From: CAIWTU01 sp963815135
GTDB taxonomy: Bacteria; Desulfobacterota; Desulfuromonadia; Geobacterales; Geobacteraceae
Assembly: GCA_963815135.1 (NCBI GenBank)
Contig: CAWFFO010000011.1
Span: 248,001 to 312,000 of the forward strand
Direction: 5' to 3'
Length of the DNA stretch: 64,000 bases
The position numbers were made by a program, and so were the translations under genes. The notes under the pieces are model-generated. The model ran no database searches. It worked only from the letters and a program-made list of their open reading frames with translations, and was not told where the DNA came from. This document shows positions 48,316-56,730 of this stretch, piece after piece; within the stretch, counting starts at the first letter, position 1, and each line of letters begins with the position of its first letter.

Positions 48316-48801
48316 TTATTCCATTGGCGCCAACTTGTGCTCCGGGTGAGCTTTCAGATGTTCCTGAACTTCTTTCAAAGATGTAAACTCTACGCCGCAT
48401 GTTGAGCACTTGATCAATGGTTTTGCGCTTTGCCCTGCTATTTTAGTTAACTTGTGCCCAGGATGAGTCTTTAAGTGTTCCTGTGCCTCTTTAAGAGATG
48501 TAAATTCCACGCCGCACGTAGAGCACTTGATTAATGTCTTCGCGCTTTGATTTGCAAGCGGGACAATCTTATGTTCTGGATGTGCTTTCAAATGTTCCTC
48601 AAGCCCTTTGAGAGTTGTAAACTCCACGCCACATGTCTGACATTTTATCAACGGTTTCGCTGTTTCCGTTCCCTTTACGGACTTTGTGACTTCTGATTTC
48701 GATGTGGATGGCTCATCAGCCAGAGACGGGGCCACTACTGTGAAAATACAGAAAAGAGAAAGTGCCGATCCAAGAAAAAAAACGGTGATAAATTGACGCA
48801 T
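48316..48801 (-). CDS. exported protein with three C2H2 zinc-finger-like repeats
   Basis: 161 residues. A signal peptide (about 1-29, ending SLA-DE) predicts export. After a Ser/Thr/Lys linker come three copies of a 39-residue unit, each with C-x2-C-x12-H-x3-H: C54/C57/H70/H74, C93/C96/H109/H113 and C132/C135/H148/H152. The units are nearly identical (LIKCSTCGVEFTSLKE-x-QEHLK), pointing to recent internal duplication. Classical C2H2 fingers are rare in bacteria and usually cytosolic. An exported array could bind zinc or another metal; DNA binding seems unlikely outside the cell. Function unknown. Confidence 0.78.
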   Translation of the reverse strand: MRQFITVFFLGSALSLFCIFTVVAPSLADEPSTSKSEVTKSVKGTETAKPLIKCQTCGVEFTTLKGLEEHLKAHPEHKIVPLANQSAKTLIKCSTCGVEFTSLKEAQEHLKTHPGHKLTKIAGQSAKPLIKCSTCGVEFTSLKEVQEHLKAHPEHKLAPME

Positions 48802-49122
48802 TGTTTTCTACCTCCTGTTGATGATCATTTTTAAAATTGCAGTTCGTAATATTTAGAATAGATTGAATTCAGTGATTGTCAAGTACAGGAATATAATTAA
48901 CCGGCTCCTTGCCGTAAAATGTAACTATTCGATTAAGCGCAATATTAAACTGTTTTGGAATTACATTAAGGATAATGCGGGATTGTATTTCGCCGTTGGC
49001 AATTACTTTCACTTGCAAGCTTAAAATACTCAAGATTAATTAAATAATAGTATTCTGTTATGTTCTTTATTGGCCAGTGGCAAACGTTTCGATACCTTCC
49101 GGAATATCCTGAATCTACTCTT
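48802..49122. other. intergenic region upstream of the zinc-finger gene
   Basis: 320 AT-rich bases between two minus-strand genes. It holds the ribosome-binding site of the zinc-finger gene (AGGAGG at 48812-48817) but no other gene or clear promoter. Confidence 0.4.
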
Positions 49123-49857
49123 TCACTTGCCGCCAAAAACCTTTTGCAGCAGACTCGTAGTTCTTGCCGCGGGGTTTGTCCTGATCTTTTTTTCCTCCTG
49201 GCCCACCATGGTGAAAAGTCCATCCAGCGCCTTGTTGGTAACATAAGTGTCAAGGTCCAGGGACGGGGTTCCCGCCAGGGAAGCTAACGGTGCGGTTTCA
49301 TACTTCCCGATCATATTTTTGTAGGCGCGGACCGTTCCAACCTGGTCCATGCTTTTTGCTATATCCGGTTTAAACGCTTCAAAAAGCTTCGTCCGGGTCT
49401 TCTTTTCAAAAAAATTTGTTGCCGCGGTATCGCCTCCGCTGAGAATCTCCCTGGCGTCTTCCACTGTCATCTGCCGGATAGCGTCACCAAAAAAACCTGC
49501 AGCTTTTGGGGCTGCCTTTTCAGCTGCCCGATTCATGCTAAGTACGAAATTATCGACCTGTTCCTGATAACCGATTGCTCCGAGGATATTCGCCACTTTC
49601 TGGATCTTGTCAGGCAACAATATCTTGATCAGTTGGTTGCCGAAATAGCCATCGGGTCTGGCAACCTCCTTCACTGCCCGTTCGGTGCCGGTTGCAAGTG
49701 CCTCCTTGAGTCCTTTTGTAATTGTGCTGTTATCGAGAGAATTCTGTTGTTGAATAGATGGCAGGACATCACGCGACAAGTCATCCAGGATTCCCGCCCG
49801 ACAGTTGGAATTCCAAAGCAAAAATGCGGCAAACGCAAAAAAGAAAGCACGTATCAT
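49123..49857 (-). CDS. DUF4197 exported protein
   Basis: 244 residues from the ATG at 49857, with AAGGAG 6 bases upstream. A signal peptide ends near CRA-GI. The mature part is a DUF4197 domain: GLKEALATGTERAVKEV, KILLPDKIQKV, LNRAAE-type helix and AAPKAAGFFGDAIRQMTVEDA, then ATNFFEKKTR. The family is helical, exported and of unknown function. It seems to be a single-gene unit. Confidence 0.86.
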   Translation of the reverse strand: MIRAFFFAFAAFLLWNSNCRAGILDDLSRDVLPSIQQQNSLDNSTITKGLKEALATGTERAVKEVARPDGYFGNQLIKILLPDKIQKVANILGAIGYQEQVDNFVLSMNRAAEKAAPKAAGFFGDAIRQMTVEDAREILSGGDTAATNFFEKKTRTKLFEAFKPDIAKSMDQVGTVRAYKNMIGKYETAPLASLAGTPSLDLDTYVTNKALDGLFTMVGQEEKKIRTNPAARTTSLLQKVFGGK

Positions 49858-50039
49858 GAAGGTCTCCTTGTGGAGTTTAATGGACTGCATGGTTCAAGTA
49901 TGAACCATTTCACCTTTAGTTCAAGTATGTGATTAGCCGGGATTAAAGAATTTATTGCATTGATTGATGATAAAATTATGTGCAGTTTAGATGTGTGTCA
50001 AACAATTGCGATTTTGTATAAAATTGCTTTTAAAACGTC

Positions 50040-50068
50040 TTGACAGGACCGGTCAGTAAATATACTAT
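50040..50068 (+). promoter_or_regulatory. sigma-70 promoter of fur
   Basis: TTGACA at 50040-50045, 17-base spacer, TACTAT at 50063-50068. It lies 28 bases before the fur start. Confidence 0.75.
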
Positions 50069-50082
50069 GAAAATCATTTTCA
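50068..50082 (+). promoter_or_regulatory. Fur box overlapping the fur transcription start
   Basis: TGAAAATCATTTTCA is a perfect 7-1-7 palindrome, the core form of the Fur site. It touches the -10 box and covers the likely start point near 50075, so binding would block initiation and give autorepression. Confidence 0.75.
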
Positions 50083-50095
50083 CTTGGGGGCCTTC

Positions 50096-50527
50096 GTGAA
50101 ACAGTCCAAAAAGAAGTTATTCCATGAGTTCGCAGCCCGGAAGGGTCTTAAGTCGACCCGGCAGCGGGAGACGATTCTGGACGCTTTCCTCGCCATCGAC
50201 GACCACATGAGTACAGAGGATCTCTATCTGAAGCTGCGCGCTAAACATCCGAATATCGGCTATGCGACGGTATACCGCACTCTCAAACTGTTTTCCGAAT
50301 CGGGGATTGCCCGCGAAATCCAGTTCGGTGATGGCCAGACCCGATATGAGCATGTCGAACAGGGGGAGCACCACGATCATCTGGTCTGTACCCGTTGCGG
50401 CAGTGTTGAGGAATTCTCAAATGAGGCCATAGAAAAGCTTCAGGATGAAATTGCCGAAAGCCATGGATATCTTATCCATACCCACAAGCTTGAACTTTAT
50501 GGAATCTGTCCCAAGTGCAGGAAATAA
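50096..50527 (+). CDS. fur: ferric uptake regulator family protein Fur
   Basis: 143 residues from the GTG at 50096, with GGGGG 5 bases before it. The winged helix (KSTRQRETILDAFLAIDDHMS, YATVYRTLKLFSESG) is followed by the metal-binding half: H92-H93-D94-H95 and two Cys pairs, C98/C101 and C138/C141, for structural zinc. It should repress iron genes when Fe2+ is bound. Position before feoB and a Fur box on its own promoter support Fur over PerR or Zur. Confidence 0.9.
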   Translation: MKQSKKKLFHEFAARKGLKSTRQRETILDAFLAIDDHMSTEDLYLKLRAKHPNIGYATVYRTLKLFSESGIAREIQFGDGQTRYEHVEQGEHHDHLVCTRCGSVEEFSNEAIEKLQDEIAESHGYLIHTHKLELYGICPKCRK

Positions 50528-50589
50528 CATTTTTTTTTCACAATGATGAAAGTGATATTCAATAGCAGATTGTCGTATATGGGGTGACT

Positions 50590-52590
50590 ATGTCTTTTTT
50601 CAGGAAAAAGCCTTGCTGCAATGATTCTCCAGGCAGTGCCGAGTGCAGCAAACAGAGAAAAGTAGTGCTGGTCGGTAATCCGAACGTGGGCAAGAGTGTA
50701 CTGTTCAATGCCTTGACCGGCGCCTACGTGACGGTTTCCAATTATCCCGGCACTTCTGTCGAGGTTTCCAGAGGTGCCGTGGCCATCGGCAACATACATT
50801 GCGAGATTATCGACACTCCCGGGATGTATTCGATACTGCCCATTACGGAAGAAGAGCGGGTCGCCAGGGAGATTCTGCTGAAAGAATTCCCCGATGTGGT
50901 AATCCATGTTCTTGACGCCAGGAATCTCGATCGCATGCTTTCCATGACTCTGCAACTCATTGAGGCGGGACTTCCGGTCATCCTGGTGATCAATATCATG
51001 GATGAGGCTGAGCGGATGGGTCTTGTCATCGATGTTGACCTCCTGCGGGAAAAACTGCAAATTCCCGTAATTGCCGCCGCTGCCGCCAAGAAACGCGGAC
51101 TGCCCGAGTTAAAGGAAACGATTGCCTCATATGATCATAAAATGCATGCGGTGTTCGGTTACAGTAACAGGCTGGAGTCGGACATCGACGAGATCGCCAC
51201 AATTCTCCATGGCGAATACACCCTTTCCAAAAAAGCTATTGCTCTCCTTCTTATGCAGCGTGACGAGGAGGTCGCCGAAATTGTCAAGCGGACGGAAGGC
51301 GGCAATTATTCCGCCGTTGAAGAAAAAATAAAGGAAAAGATCTTCGCGCGGCGGGATTCCTTCCACCTCGACCTGTCAATGGAAAGGAAATCGGTGGTCA
51401 AGGGTCTCCTGAATGGTGTTTTTCACGAGCCCGCCACTGCCAGGGTTTCTTTCGGCGAACGCCTGTCCAGTCTGGCCGTCAGACCGATGACCGGCATTCC
51501 TCTCCTGCTGATTGTCCTGTATTTCGGTCTTTTTCAGTTTGTGGGTCATTTCGGCGCGGGAACGCTGGTCGATTACCTTGAAGGGACCATATTCGAGAAG
51601 TATTTCAACCCCTGGGTTACCGGGATGATCAATACGGTCATACCCCTGAAATTCGAGATTTTCCGGGGGCTGTTCGTGGGGGAGTATGGTGTTCTCACCC
51701 TCGGTCTTCGTTACGCCGTTGGGATAATCCTGCCCATTGTTGCCACCTTCTTTCTCTTTTTCTCCATTTTGGAAGATAGCGGCTATTTTCCGAGGCTGGC
51801 CCTGCTCGTGGACCGCGTTTTTAAAAAAATAGGGCTGACCGGTAGGGCGGTCATCCCGATGGTTCTCGGTTTCGGATGCGATACCATGGCCACCATGGTA
51901 ACCCGGACTCTGGAAACGGTCCGGGAAAGGATTATTGCTACCATGCTCCTGGCGCTGGCAATTCCCTGCTCGGCCCAGCTGGGAGTAATTATGGCGCTTC
52001 TTTCCAAATTTTCCGGGGCCCTTATAGTATGGGTTATCTGCATGATTCTGATTTTCCTGGTCATCGGGTTTCTCGCGGCCAGGATCATGCCCGGCGAAGC
52101 CCCCATGTTTTACATGGAACTGCCTCCCATGCGCCTTCCCCAGTTGTCCAACGTCCTGACCAAGACCTACAGCCGCATGCAGTGGTATTTTCTGGAAATT
52201 CTGCCGCTTTTTATCATTATTTCCGTTGTCCTGTGGCTCGGCAAAATCACACATCTGTTTGAGAAGATGGTTGAATTGATGACCCCTGCCATGGCTGCCC
52301 TGGGGTTGCCGAAGGAGACGGCTGTCGCCTTTATATTCGGGTTCTTCAGACGCGACTATGGCGCCGCCGGCTTGTATGATCTGCAAACCAAGGGACTGCT
52401 TGATGCAAGACAGCTTACGGTGGCGGCCGTTACCCTCACTCTGTTTATACCTTGTGTTGCCCAGTTCCTGATCATGAAAAAGGAGCGGGGTATGAAGGTT
52501 GCTCTGGGCATTGCGCTGTTTGTCAGCGTTCTTGCTTTCAGCAGCGGCTGGGTTCTCAACGAATTCCTGCTCGTAACGGGAATATTATGA
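50590..52590 (+). CDS. feoB: ferrous iron transporter FeoB
   Basis: 666 residues; the ATG at 50590 follows GGGGTGA. N-terminal G domain: G1 GNPNVGKS (28-35), G2 YPGTSVE, G3 DTPGMY, G4 NIMD. A helical linker leads to the membrane part with two Gate domains and the conserved Cys in LGFGCDTMATM and in AIPCSAQLGV. It imports Fe2+ through the inner membrane. A separate feoA gene is absent: a FeoA domain is instead fused to the regulator two genes downstream. Confidence 0.96.
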   Translation: MSFFRKKPCCNDSPGSAECSKQRKVVLVGNPNVGKSVLFNALTGAYVTVSNYPGTSVEVSRGAVAIGNIHCEIIDTPGMYSILPITEEERVAREILLKEFPDVVIHVLDARNLDRMLSMTLQLIEAGLPVILVINIMDEAERMGLVIDVDLLREKLQIPVIAAAAAKKRGLPELKETIASYDHKMHAVFGYSNRLESDIDEIATILHGEYTLSKKAIALLLMQRDEEVAEIVKRTEGGNYSAVEEKIKEKIFARRDSFHLDLSMERKSVVKGLLNGVFHEPATARVSFGERLSSLAVRPMTGIPLLLIVLYFGLFQFVGHFGAGTLVDYLEGTIFEKYFNPWVTGMINTVIPLKFEIFRGLFVGEYGVLTLGLRYAVGIILPIVATFFLFFSILEDSGYFPRLALLVDRVFKKIGLTGRAVIPMVLGFGCDTMATMVTRTLETVRERIIATMLLALAIPCSAQLGVIMALLSKFSGALIVWVICMILIFLVIGFLAARIMPGEAPMFYMELPPMRLPQLSNVLTKTYSRMQWYFLEILPLFIIISVVLWLGKITHLFEKMVELMTPAMAALGLPKETAVAFIFGFFRRDYGAAGLYDLQTKGLLDARQLTVAAVTLTLFIPCVAQFLIMKKERGMKVALGIALFVSVLAFSSGWVLNEFLLVTGIL

Positions 52591-52763
52591 TGAAATGCGG
52601 TTTCTGCGGTTTTGAATTCGATGAAGAGGAAGTGAACCCCGGATGCAAAAATTGTCCGATGTCATCGGGGTGCAAAATGATTAAATGCCCCCGGTGCAAC
52701 TATGAAAATCCTCCCGAGCCGGCGGTCGTGAAAAAGATCAAAAAGATACTTCGCAGGAGATGA
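52587..52763 (+). CDS. small Cys-rich protein in the feo operon
   Basis: 58 residues. The first ATG at 52587 overlaps the feoB stop (ATGA). Seven Cys at 4, 7, 20, 23, 29, 34 and 37 form three CxxC pairs plus one, followed by a Lys/Arg-rich tail (VVKKIKKILRRR). It looks like a zinc ribbon or an iron-sulfur protein. It holds the place of FeoC in other operons, but I see no clear homology to FeoC. A role as an iron-sensing or assembly factor for FeoB is inference. Confidence 0.8.
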   Translation: MMKCGFCGFEFDEEEVNPGCKNCPMSSGCKMIKCPRCNYENPPEPAVVKKIKKILRRR

Positions 52764-52764
52764 T

Positions 52765-53409
52765 ATGAAGCTAAGTGAAAAAGCCGAAGAAATTCTGGAA
52801 TCGCTCTGGATGCTGGTTGAGGAAGATGGTCTGAGCTTTGCCGATATGGAGAAAATGGATGTTTCCTCGGATGATGCCGCTTATGGCGAACTAACCGGGA
52901 TGGCGCTTATCGGGATACGGGATGGCAGAATATACCTGCGTCCGGAAGGAAAGGACGAGGGGCGCAAGATTGTCCGACGCTTCCGCCTGGCCGAGAGGTT
53001 GATGATGGACGTTTTCAATATCCGCGGGGATCAGGCGAAAGAGAAAGCGTGCCAGTTCGAACATCTGCTCAATGAAGGGGTAGATACAAAGGTCTGCACC
53101 ATGCTCAACCACCCGGAGACCTGCCCGCACGGCAAGAAAATTCCTCCCGGCGACTGCTGCCTGGAGGCGAGGCGGACCGGGGATCTAGGAGTCGTACCTC
53201 TCACAGAATTGAAATCGGGTGATGCAGGGGAAATAGCCTACATTCAGACGGAAGACGACAAAAAGATGCAGAAACTAATGGCCATGGGCGTCCTTCCCGG
53301 CAACCGCATCCGGCTTATCCAGACCTTCCCGTCATATATTTTCCGCGTCGGTTACTCCGAATTCGCCATAGACACCAATATGGCCCGGGAAATTTTCGTC
53401 AGACGTTGA
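52765..53409 (+). CDS. DtxR-type metalloregulator fused to a FeoA domain
   Basis: 214 residues; CAGGAG precedes the ATG by 5 bases and the gene follows its neighbour by one base. Residues 1-65 form a winged helix, 66-135 the metal-binding and dimer domain with C-x-FEH, HPETCPHGKKIPPGDCC (Cys and His ligands), and 140-214 an SH3-like FeoA domain (LKSGDAGEIAYI, MGVLPGNRIRLI). DtxR/IdeR/MntR proteins repress iron or manganese genes. Its place after feoB suggests that it controls this operon, together with Fur. Confidence 0.88.
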   Translation: MKLSEKAEEILESLWMLVEEDGLSFADMEKMDVSSDDAAYGELTGMALIGIRDGRIYLRPEGKDEGRKIVRRFRLAERLMMDVFNIRGDQAKEKACQFEHLLNEGVDTKVCTMLNHPETCPHGKKIPPGDCCLEARRTGDLGVVPLTELKSGDAGEIAYIQTEDDKKMQKLMAMGVLPGNRIRLIQTFPSYIFRVGYSEFAIDTNMAREIFVRR

Positions 53410-53484
53410 AAAATCCCGTATCACCATTTGGCCTCATATAACGAAACGATTTGTAGCTGATATGATTCATCCGGGAGAAGTTAA

Positions 53485-55113
53485 ATGAAGATCATTCCTT
53501 TGCTGTTCATCTCTTTGTTGGGAACCATGATATTTGTTGTTGCCAACGCAGAGGCAAGTGAACAACAAACCCCGGCCCAAACAGCCGCGGGACAGGAATT
53601 GTGTCGAACCGTCGCCGAATTGGCAAATAAATATAACGCCGGGAAAAAGCTTCCCGATCCGGTTATTATGGAAGGAAAGAGTTGTCCCCGGGGTGAAGTT
53701 GCGCAATGTCTGCTCTCTCTCATGGACAAGGTCCTCGAAAAGTGTAAAAAAGAAGGACCGGATGCAGTACCGAGGGAGGACCTGGCCCGGATAGCCGCGG
53801 CGCAGGAAGCCTTGAAGGATGAATTATCCGGCTACGAAGCCTATCCCGTCAGACGGGAGGAAATACAGCAAATGCTCGAAGCCCCCGAGCTTCCTCCGTT
53901 TATTCTGAAGATGGGAGTAAACGGTTTTCTGCGCGGTGAATGGGCGAAAAACTTCAACCTTGCCGATTTCAGCTATACTTCCGGCCACGGCGAGGGGCGC
54001 TTCCTGTATCGTGTCAAACCCTATGCATACTGGCACCCCACCGACTACCTGGACATACACCTGGAAGGGCAGGGGTATGGATTCTCCGGCGGAAGCCAGT
54101 ATTCCGGAAAAGCTTCCCTCTATCAGGGATTCGTGGACGCGAAGCTGCCGGAACATAAAAATCTCCTGTCGTTGAAGGTCGGAAGGCAGGAAATCAGCTA
54201 CGGCAGTACATTCATACTGGGTGCCAACTCGTTTTATGACGGTCTGGTGTACGATGCAGCGAGACTGCGGGTACAGCCGGCGGATTCCTTGACCGTTGAC
54301 CTGCTTGGCGGGTTATATGCCTCTCCTTTTGCCATCGGACAGGAGGGGAACCTGACCGGATTATATGCTGCATACAGGTTTTCCGGTGACAATGCCGTCG
54401 AGGCGTACGGTTTACGGGATACGGGCTCAACCGATCATCACACTGGAGCGCATCTGGATATATGGGGCCTTCGGGGAACAATGAAAAAGGGCCCGGTATC
54501 CCTGGAGTTCGAGCCGGTCTATGAAACAGGAAGGGTTTTCAGCCCGGTCAGCGGTGGTAATGATGGCATATCCGCTTACGGCGGGCATCTGGACCTTGCT
54601 GTCGGAGCCCGTATTGGGGGATTCGAGAACAATTTCACAGCCGGCTATGCCGTCGGATCCGGAACCAGAGACGCGGCAAACGGGACTGGATTCGGCGGAG
54701 AGTTCCGAAACCCCGACAATAATACGTCACTCGTGGGCGACATGCTGGTAATCGGTGACCTTTCCGGCATAACTGTAAATGACCACCACGCAAGCGGCCT
54801 GAACATCTTTACCCTGGGATGGGGTATCGATCTCGGCGAAAAGGTTGATTTCAGTGCGACGGGACGCTATTACCTGGCCAATGCGGTGGAAAACGGATTC
54901 AGCAGGGGAATCGGCCTCGAGACCGATTTCATTCTCACCTATGAGGTCAGCGAAGATCTTACTTTGCTTTTCGCATATGACCGGTTTTTTACCGGTGGTT
55001 TTTTCCGGGACGCCAACGGCGGAAGCGCCGGAGATATTCAGTACGGTTATGCGATGCTGCAGTTCAACCTGGCCAAAGTGTGGCCCAAGGCGAAAAAGGC
55101 CCTGCGCCCGTAA
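53485..55113 (+). CDS. alginate-export-type outer-membrane porin
   Basis: 542 residues. A signal peptide ends near AEA-SE. Residues 25-125 form a helical, charged, Cys-containing N-terminal region; from about 135 to the end, alternating aromatic strands (VGRQEISYGSTFILGANSFYDGL; NFTAGYAVGSGTRDA) fit a barrel of the alginate-export/OprE-like superfamily. DGL-YDAARL and YGRQE-type loops are typical. It follows the DtxR-FeoA gene by 75 bases and may serve uptake of a chelated metal or another solute; substrate unknown. Confidence 0.75.
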   Translation: MKIIPLLFISLLGTMIFVVANAEASEQQTPAQTAAGQELCRTVAELANKYNAGKKLPDPVIMEGKSCPRGEVAQCLLSLMDKVLEKCKKEGPDAVPREDLARIAAAQEALKDELSGYEAYPVRREEIQQMLEAPELPPFILKMGVNGFLRGEWAKNFNLADFSYTSGHGEGRFLYRVKPYAYWHPTDYLDIHLEGQGYGFSGGSQYSGKASLYQGFVDAKLPEHKNLLSLKVGRQEISYGSTFILGANSFYDGLVYDAARLRVQPADSLTVDLLGGLYASPFAIGQEGNLTGLYAAYRFSGDNAVEAYGLRDTGSTDHHTGAHLDIWGLRGTMKKGPVSLEFEPVYETGRVFSPVSGGNDGISAYGGHLDLAVGARIGGFENNFTAGYAVGSGTRDAANGTGFGGEFRNPDNNTSLVGDMLVIGDLSGITVNDHHASGLNIFTLGWGIDLGEKVDFSATGRYYLANAVENGFSRGIGLETDFILTYEVSEDLTLLFAYDRFFTGGFFRDANGGSAGDIQYGYAMLQFNLAKVWPKAKKALRP

Positions 55114-55170
55114 AACCTCCCGCAATTCTCAATCTTCCCCCATCTATCCAAAATCATTTTTCTTTATCCG

Positions 55171-55187
55171 CTTAATATTGAGTTAAG
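55171..55187 (+). promoter_or_regulatory. possible PmrA/QseB-type box before the efflux operon
   Basis: CTTAAT-ATTGA-GTTAAG fits the spacing of the two TTAA half-sites (11 bases start to start) bound by PmrA/QseB-like regulators, with the second half-site imperfect. A QseB-like regulator is coded at 63.0-63.7 kb. AT-rich sequence makes chance matches common. Confidence 0.3.
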
Positions 55188-55234
55188 CTTCATCGTCTAT
55201 CCTTAAATACGAAAAAATTCCGGCCCCCGTTTGT

Positions 55235-55256
55235 GCCTGCATATTCACATGCAGGC
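55235..55256 (+). other. hairpin in the porin-efflux gap
   Basis: GCCTGCAT at 55235-55242 pairs with ATGCAGGC at 55249-55256. No T run follows; the function is unclear. Confidence 0.35.
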
Positions 55257-55357
55257 GCAAGGGTGTAGAATTAAACATTGATGCGTCCACAGAAGGTTGT
55301 CAGTCCGCCGGATCCGTAGTCATGCGTGCCCCTGAAAAAAGAAAAGAGACAATAATC

Positions 55358-56717
55358 GTGAGAATATGCAAGACAATCATATCCATTGCGCTAGTCGCGT
55401 TTGTCGCAGGATGTGCTGTTTACAGCCGAAAACCTCTCCCCGATGAGCCATCACTCTCCCGCGATATATCACATGTGGTGATATATCCGGCGACCATGCC
55501 CCTTCACGATCTTGCCGTTCACCGCTTCGATCCCTCGGACGGGCTGGACATGACGGAAGTAGCCATGCTGGCCGTGGCCAATAACCCGGACCTGAAACTG
55601 GCAAGGGACGATTGTGGCATTGCGCGTGCCCAGGCTTTTGCGGCAGGGCTGCTCCCTGATCCACAGCTGACTTATTCGCTTGATTTCCCCACCGGCAACA
55701 TCCCCGGTAGCAATTACACCGCCTTCAGTTACGGGCTGAATTATGACATATTCTCTCTTTTCACCAGGAGTATAGCCAAGAAAGCCGCTGCCGCCGAAAG
55801 CCGCAAGACCGACCTGACCCTGCTCTGGCAGGAATGGCAGGTGGTCGCCCAGGCGCGCCTGTTTTTCATCCGGAACTTTGAGCTGACCCGGCTGATGAAA
55901 GTGCTGGAGGAGAACCGTGCTCTGCTTGCCAACCGTTACAGCCATGCTGAAAAGGCCCTGGAGGCGGGAAATCTGACCCTTGACGCCGCAAGCTCCGATC
56001 TGGCCGCCCTCCAGGATGCAAAACGGCAGATAAGCGACCTTTTACGCAAGATCAACCAGAACCGCTTCGACCTCAACCAACTCGTGGGGGTCGCGCCCGA
56101 CGTGTCATTAAGACTGGTGGGGGATGCAACAATTCCCTACTCTCGATGAACGGAAAACAAGGCAATTGATGCCGGATCTAGCCAGGCGCCGTCCGGACCT
56201 CCTGGCCCTCAGGGCCGGTTACAGGAGCCAGGATCTGAAATTCCGCAAGGCAGTGCTGGAACAGTTCCCCGCCCTGAATATCGGTATAACCCGCGCCAGG
56301 GACACCAGCGACGTTCGTACCCTGGGGTTCGGGATCACCCTGAACATTCCCCTGTTCAACCGGAACAGGGGCAACATTGCGATCGAGAAGGCAACTCGTG
56401 AGCGACTCTATGATGAATACCAGGTGCGGCTGAACAGGGCTTACAGCGATATCGAGCAGTTGCTGGCCGATCAAAGCCTTATCGAACGGCAGCTCACGGA
56501 AGCGAAGGAGGGCCTGTCACTCCTGAACGAAGCCGCGACGAATGCCGAGGCTGCATACAAGGAAGGGAATATAGACGAAACATCCTATTTGAATCTCCGC
56601 CTTGCCCTTGCCAACAAACACATTGAAGAGATCGGACTGGAGCAGCTTATACTTGAGCAGCGCGTTGCCCTGCAGACCCTGATCGGCGGAGCACTGCCGT
56701 TAAAACCGAAATATTGA
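55358..56717 (+). pseudogene. TolC-family outer-membrane efflux lipoprotein, one frameshift
   Basis: The start is taken as GTG at 55358, which gives a lipoprotein signal (VAFVAGC); an ATG at 55322 has no ribosome-binding site. The first frame (to 56149) holds the N-terminal half with DMTEVAMLAVANNPDLKLA, and the second (to 56717) resumes with MPDLARRRPDLLALRAGYR and continues to the end. The shift lies near 56140 in ACAATTCCCTACTCTCG, a single base change in length. Joined, the product has about 450 residues, the normal size. It could be real decay or a sequencing error. Confidence 0.82.
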
Positions 56718-56730
56718 GGAGAAAGAGTAA

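Noticed and set aside
51376..52386. 336-codon open frame opposite feoB
   Set aside because: FeoB on the plus strand is complete and well supported; the antisense translation is rich in Gln, His and Asn without a domain.
55322..55358. ATG at 55322 as start of the TolC-like gene
   Set aside because: It has no ribosome-binding site and puts a charged stretch before the lipoprotein signal; the GTG at 55358 fits better.
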